Notes under the pieces: generated by a model
The model's input: the letters and a program-made list of their open reading frames with translations, nothing else
Told to the model about the DNA's origin: nothing
Databases searched by the model: none
Position numbers and translations under genes: made by a program
In this document: piece by piece, positions 6,904-9,151 of the stretch
Layout of the letters: each line of letters starts with the position of its first letter
How positions within the stretch are numbered: the stretch's first letter is position 1
Assembly (NCBI GenBank): GCA_027014185.1
Contig: JALWEK010000154.1
Coordinates: 1-9,151, forward strand
Length of the DNA stretch: 9,151 nt
Reading direction: 5' to 3'
Origin: Aquificaceae bacterium
GTDB lineage: Bacteria > Aquificota > Aquificia > Aquificales > Aquificaceae

Positions 6904-7452
6904 ATGAAACTCCCTGAAAGGCTTGTAGAGAGGATAGCGAACAGGATAGTTGAGGAGCTGAGCCAGGAGGGCATCATAGAGGCCGAAGATCCCGAGCTTT
7001 TCAAGAGGAAGATAATAGGTGTGTTCAAGAAGGCGGAGGAGGAGGAGAGGCTCCTGGACGAGAAGACCAAGGAGATCCTGAAGGAGAAGATGAACCTCCT
7101 GGAGGAAACAGATCTCGATTACAGGACGGCCTTCAAGGCCGTGAAGGCGAAGCTCGCCGAGGAGATGAAGATAAACGTGAACAGAAGAGAGCGGATGAAC
7201 CAGGTGGCCAACATGATAAGGGACCTGATAATGGAAGAGGAGACGGTGGAGATATTCGAAGATCCTCCTATTATAAGGAAGAGGATAGTGGAGATACTCA
7301 GGGAGGCCGTGAGGGAAGAGGAGGAGATAGAGAGAAACGTGAGGGAGAGGATAAGGAAGTACTCGAAGAACATCCTCGAGGGCACTCCCGAGTGGAACCT
7401 ACTCTACAGGAGGATATACGAGGACGAGCTCAGGCAGAGGGGACTCGCCTAA
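6904..7452 (+). CDS. DUF507 family protein with two internal repeats
   Basis: 182 aa, highly charged (Glu/Arg/Lys rich), with no signal peptide or membrane segment; predicted cytoplasmic and almost all alpha-helical. It matches DUF507, a family of unknown function known from Aquificales and some deltaproteobacteria. Two copies of one helical unit are visible: residues 11-60 (IANRIVEEL, then EDPELFKRKIIGVFKKAEEEERLL) and 101-151 (VANMIRDLI, then EDPPIIRKRIVEILREAVREEEEI). Each has an acidic 'EDP' turn followed by a basic helix. The C-terminus (EGTPEWNLLYRRIYEDEL) is more hydrophobic. The ATG has AGGGG only one base upstream, so an SD-led start is doubtful and leaderless initiation is more likely. 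The stop overlaps that of the convergent M23 peptidase gene. No function is assigned. Confidence 0.85.
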   Translation: MKLPERLVERIANRIVEELSQEGIIEAEDPELFKRKIIGVFKKAEEEERLLDEKTKEILKEKMNLLEETDLDYRTAFKAVKAKLAEEMKINVNRRERMNQVANMIRDLIMEEETVEIFEDPPIIRKRIVEILREAVREEEEIERNVRERIRKYSKNILEGTPEWNLLYRRIYEDELRQRGLA

Positions 7453-7982
7453 GGCAGGTACACTATCGGGTTTTGCCTGACCCCGTACTTTATAACCTCG
7501 TAGTGCAGATGGGGGCCTGTGGTCCTTCCCGAGGATCCTACGTAACCTACCACCCTGTTCTTTGAAACCAGCTCACCCCTTTTAACCGCAACGGAGGACA
7601 TGTGAGCGTAGAGGGTAACGTACCCGTACCCGTGGTATATGACCACCGTGTTCCCGTACCCTCTCACCCAACCTGCAAAGAGGACGTAGCCCGGGGCGGT
7701 TGCCACCACCTTGCTACCGTACGGTGCACCTATGTCAACTCCAGCGTGGAACTCTCTCCTGCCCCTTATCCTTCTCCATCCGTAATCGGAGGTTATTATG
7801 CCAACAACGGGCCATATATCCGGTCTAGCCTCATCTACGGTCCTAACAGAGAGGAGATCCTCGAGATCCTCCGGCACCTCCTGGGATAGGGGTTCTGGAG
7901 GGAGGTAAACCTCCCCTTCCCTTTTCGAAAGTACTCCTCCGGCAAGAAAGAGGAGCAGGCTAAGTAGTAGAGCCTTCCTCAT
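7449..7982 (-). CDS. Secreted M23 family (LytM-like) peptidoglycan endopeptidase
   Basis: Zinc metallo-endopeptidase expected to cut peptide cross-links of peptidoglycan in the periplasm, or to serve cell separation or outer-membrane assembly. 177 aa. Residues 1-19 are a signal peptide (MRK, then a leucine-rich core, AGG). Residues ~20-55 are a Pro/Glu-rich linker and 57-177 the LytM domain. Zinc ligands and catalytic residues: FHAGVD with His79 and Asp83, YAHMS with His127, and GPHLHYEV with His158 and His160. All four motif positions are present, so it should be active, unlike degenerate EnvC/NlpD types. It has no LysM or coiled-coil region. The gene begins inside the last codons of bpsA (23-base overlap) with no clear SD sequence, so it is probably expressed by translational coupling. 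Confidence 0.9.
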   Translation of the reverse strand: MRKALLLSLLLFLAGGVLSKREGEVYLPPEPLSQEVPEDLEDLLSVRTVDEARPDIWPVVGIITSDYGWRRIRGRREFHAGVDIGAPYGSKVVATAPGYVLFAGWVRGYGNTVVIYHGYGYVTLYAHMSSVAVKRGELVSKNRVVGYVGSSGRTTGPHLHYEVIKYGVRQNPIVYLP

Positions 7983-9027
7983 CCAGGTAGAAGACTTCGT
8001 CCGAGATCGGTTCGTTCCACCTCTTGAAACCCGGAAGGGTCTCTATCCTGTACCAGGCGGATCTGTACCATATGTCGCTGGGGTTCCTCTTCACGGGAGC
8101 TATCTGGGCAGCCTTGGTTTCGGGATGGTACTCCCAGTTCATGTAGTGGTTGAAGTCCTGAACTATGTCAGTTATTACAGTCCCGTACTCGTTTATAAGG
8201 GTCTCCTGGAACTCCTTCCATCTGAATATGGAAGAGTCCCTCAGGGTGAGACCGAAGTACCCGGAGCAGCCTTCCTCTTTGAGGGTAGCTATGCCCCTAC
8301 CTATGAAGGCCCTGAAGGCAGCGAAGGTCTCCGGTGGATCCGTTATGAAGACATCGAACTTCCCGAGCATATCCTCCGGAAAGGGGTTCCTCAGATCCCA
8401 GACCATCGCCTCAGCGTTATCTATACCGAGCTCTTTGAATATCCTGTTGTCAAAATCGATCAGCCTCTCGTCTATGTCTATCACGAGAACCCTTCTCGCC
8501 TTCCTGGTGAGAGCGACAGCAAGTCCCGTCAGGTCATCTTCGGCACCCATAACTATGATGTCCTTACCTCTGAGATCACCCCTCGAATCTATAAAGAGAA
8601 CCCTGGAAACCGTTGTCTCAGGCGTTACCGAACCCTGGTCGTAGTCCCTTATCGCCTTGGGCCTATCCTTGGCAAGCTCAACGAAGGTTCTGTAAAGATC
8701 CTTGTCCGCATAGAAGGGATAGCCCCTACCCTCGCAGGCTTGACAGGAGTAATCCACCACCGGTTCAATCCCGAGCTCGGCCACGAGGTCGTAGCCCTTC
8801 TGGGTCAGGAGTATGTCCTCCTTGTCGTTTATAAATAGCACGCCTTCCGAGAGCAGCTTCTTGACTATGCCGGCAGCGGCTGGCACAGGAAGATCCGAGA
8901 GATCCACTATCTTCCAGAAGTCTCCCGTAACGAGTGCAGCGGACAGGACCCTCTCAACGTTCCTCGTGTGAAGCCTGACCTTGGTCTCCTTCTGAACCTC
9001 CTCGGCTATGCGGGACAGTAGTTTCAA
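7960..9027 (-). CDS. bpsA: N4-bis(aminopropyl)spermidine synthase (branched-chain polyamine synthase)
   Basis: Transfers aminopropyl groups from decarboxylated SAM to the N4 of spermidine, making branched polyamines that stabilise nucleic acids in extreme thermophiles; cytoplasmic. 355 aa, near the length of the archaeal and Thermus enzymes (formerly DUF43). Residues 1-85 form a winged-helix-like N-terminal domain. Then follow CQACEGRG (95-102, a CxxC pair), QGSVTPETTVSR (131-142), a Rossmann domain with IVMGAEDDLTG (158-168) in place of the family's acidic G-D-D-D loop, VLVIDIDERLIDF (180-192) and the catalytic-loop-like ITDPPETF (228-235). TTG 9027-9025 is chosen as start because GGAGGTG lies six bases upstream; the frame stays open for 33 more codons but those residues lack family character. 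It is the first gene of a two-gene operon with the M23 peptidase. Confidence 0.92.
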   Translation of the reverse strand: MKLLSRIAEEVQKETKVRLHTRNVERVLSAALVTGDFWKIVDLSDLPVPAAAGIVKKLLSEGVLFINDKEDILLTQKGYDLVAELGIEPVVDYSCQACEGRGYPFYADKDLYRTFVELAKDRPKAIRDYDQGSVTPETTVSRVLFIDSRGDLRGKDIIVMGAEDDLTGLAVALTRKARRVLVIDIDERLIDFDNRIFKELGIDNAEAMVWDLRNPFPEDMLGKFDVFITDPPETFAAFRAFIGRGIATLKEEGCSGYFGLTLRDSSIFRWKEFQETLINEYGTVITDIVQDFNHYMNWEYHPETKAAQIAPVKRNPSDIWYRSAWYRIETLPGFKRWNEPISDEVFYLDEEGSTT

Positions 9028-9048
9028 TCCTTCACCTCCGGGAAAACT

Positions 9049-9077
9049 TTGGGATTTCGCAGGCTTAATATTATAAA
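9049..9077 (+). promoter_or_regulatory. Putative promoter of the tlyA-like gene
   Basis: TTGGGA (9049-9054) and TATAAA (9072-9077) are separated by 17 bases, 4/6 and 5/6 to the sigma-70 consensus. The -10 ends 6 bases before the ATG, so the transcript would have almost no leader. AAGGA (9076-9080) could serve as a close-spaced SD sequence if transcription starts further upstream. Confidence 0.45.
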
Positions 9078-9097
9078 GGAACGATGAGGCTCGACAA
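9070..9097 (-). promoter_or_regulatory. Putative promoter of the bpsA-M23 operon
   Basis: On the minus strand TTGTCG (9097-9092) and a perfect TATAAT (9075-9070) are separated by 16 bases. This predicts a ~36-nt leader containing the SD sequence GGAGGTG before the TTG start. The -35 lies within codons 3-5 of the tlyA-like gene and the -10 overlaps that gene's own -10, so the two divergent promoters cannot be occupied at once. Confidence 0.55.
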
Positions 9098-9151
9098 ACT
9101 CCTTTTTGAAAGGAAGCTCGCCCCATCGAGGGAGAAGGCCCAGGCCCTGAT
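9084..9151 (+). CDS. tlyA: TlyA-type rRNA 2'-O-methyltransferase, N-terminus only
   Basis: Only 22 codons lie in the window: MRLDKLLFERKLAPSREKAQ and the next two residues. This is the start of an S4 RNA-binding domain and matches the opening of TlyA/hemolysin-A family proteins, which methylate ribose positions in 16S and 23S rRNA. S4-domain pseudouridine synthases also begin with RLDKxL, but the 'LAPSREKAQ' run favours TlyA. The start ATG follows AAGGA by three bases and a -10-like box by six. The methyltransferase domain is outside the window, so the assignment rests on the N-terminus alone. Confidence 0.65.
   Translation, partial: MRLDKLLFERKLAPSREKAQAL

Noticed and set aside
7452..7490. 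Possible terminator hairpin (AGGCA and TGCCT) after the DUF507 gene
   Set aside because: The stem is only about 5 bp with a long loop and no following T-run on either strand, and it lies inside the M23 coding region.
8125..8838. 237-codon open frame on the plus strand opposite bpsA
   Set aside because: It lies wholly antisense to a well-supported enzyme, has no SD sequence or recognisable motif, and its composition reflects the complementary strand of a GC-biased gene.
9028..9126. N-terminal extension of bpsA to 9126
   Set aside because: The extra residues cross the promoter region and the tlyA-like start, and a well-spaced GGAGGTG points to the TTG at 9027.
1..9151. CRISPR arrays, tRNA/rRNA genes, insertion sequences, riboswitches, att sites
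   Set aside because: No direct repeat arrays, cloverleaf-forming stretches, transposase-like proteins or terminal inverted repeats were seen; intergenic space is too short for most of them.

Overview
The window reads as chromosomal core DNA of a thermophilic, probably chemolithoautotrophic bacterium of the Aquificales (Aquifex/Hydrogenobacter relatives). The reasons are an Aquifex-type aconitase next to a malate dehydrogenase-family gene (both belong to the TCA cycle, which runs reductively in this group), a branched-chain polyamine synthase typical of extreme thermophiles, a DUF507 protein, a lone ATP synthase epsilon gene away from the other atp genes, heavy AGG/AGA and ATA codon use, many charged residues, and extremely tight gene packing. 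Assignment to a genus is not possible from sequence alone.

Layout. (1) 1-2578, minus strand: aconitase followed by a truncated malate dehydrogenase-family gene, an 11-bp-gap operon transcribed out of the left edge. (2) 2579-2682: divergent control region with a 15-bp palindrome. (3) 2683-4034, plus: fabD, then a small uncharacterised protein with a sigma-region-4-like C-terminus. (4) 4031-5761, minus: a family 5 periplasmic solute-binding protein without permease genes beside it. (5) 5762-5792: a 31-bp divergent promoter region. (6) 5793-7452, plus: atpC, an overlapping TrmN6-like adenine methyltransferase, and a two-repeat DUF507 protein with its own extended -10 promoter. (7) 7449-9027, minus: branched-chain polyamine synthase, overlapped by a secreted M23 (LytM-like) endopeptidase gene. 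(8) 9028-9083: a divergent promoter region. (9) 9084-9151, plus: the first codons of a TlyA-type rRNA methyltransferase.

Almost every base is coding. No intergenic stretch exceeds about 105 bases. There are no RNA genes, mobile elements, CRISPR arrays or clear intrinsic terminators. The two convergent gene pairs end on overlapping stop codons. The genes are mostly unrelated housekeeping functions (carbon metabolism, fatty-acid initiation, energy, RNA modification, envelope, polyamines) and do not form one pathway.

I saw no obvious new multi-gene system. The strongest oddity is the malate dehydrogenase-family gene, whose catalytic histidine motif is replaced although the rest of the active site is intact. 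The second is a repeated arrangement of -10-like boxes 6-12 bases ahead of start codons, which suggests that several genes here are transcribed leaderless.
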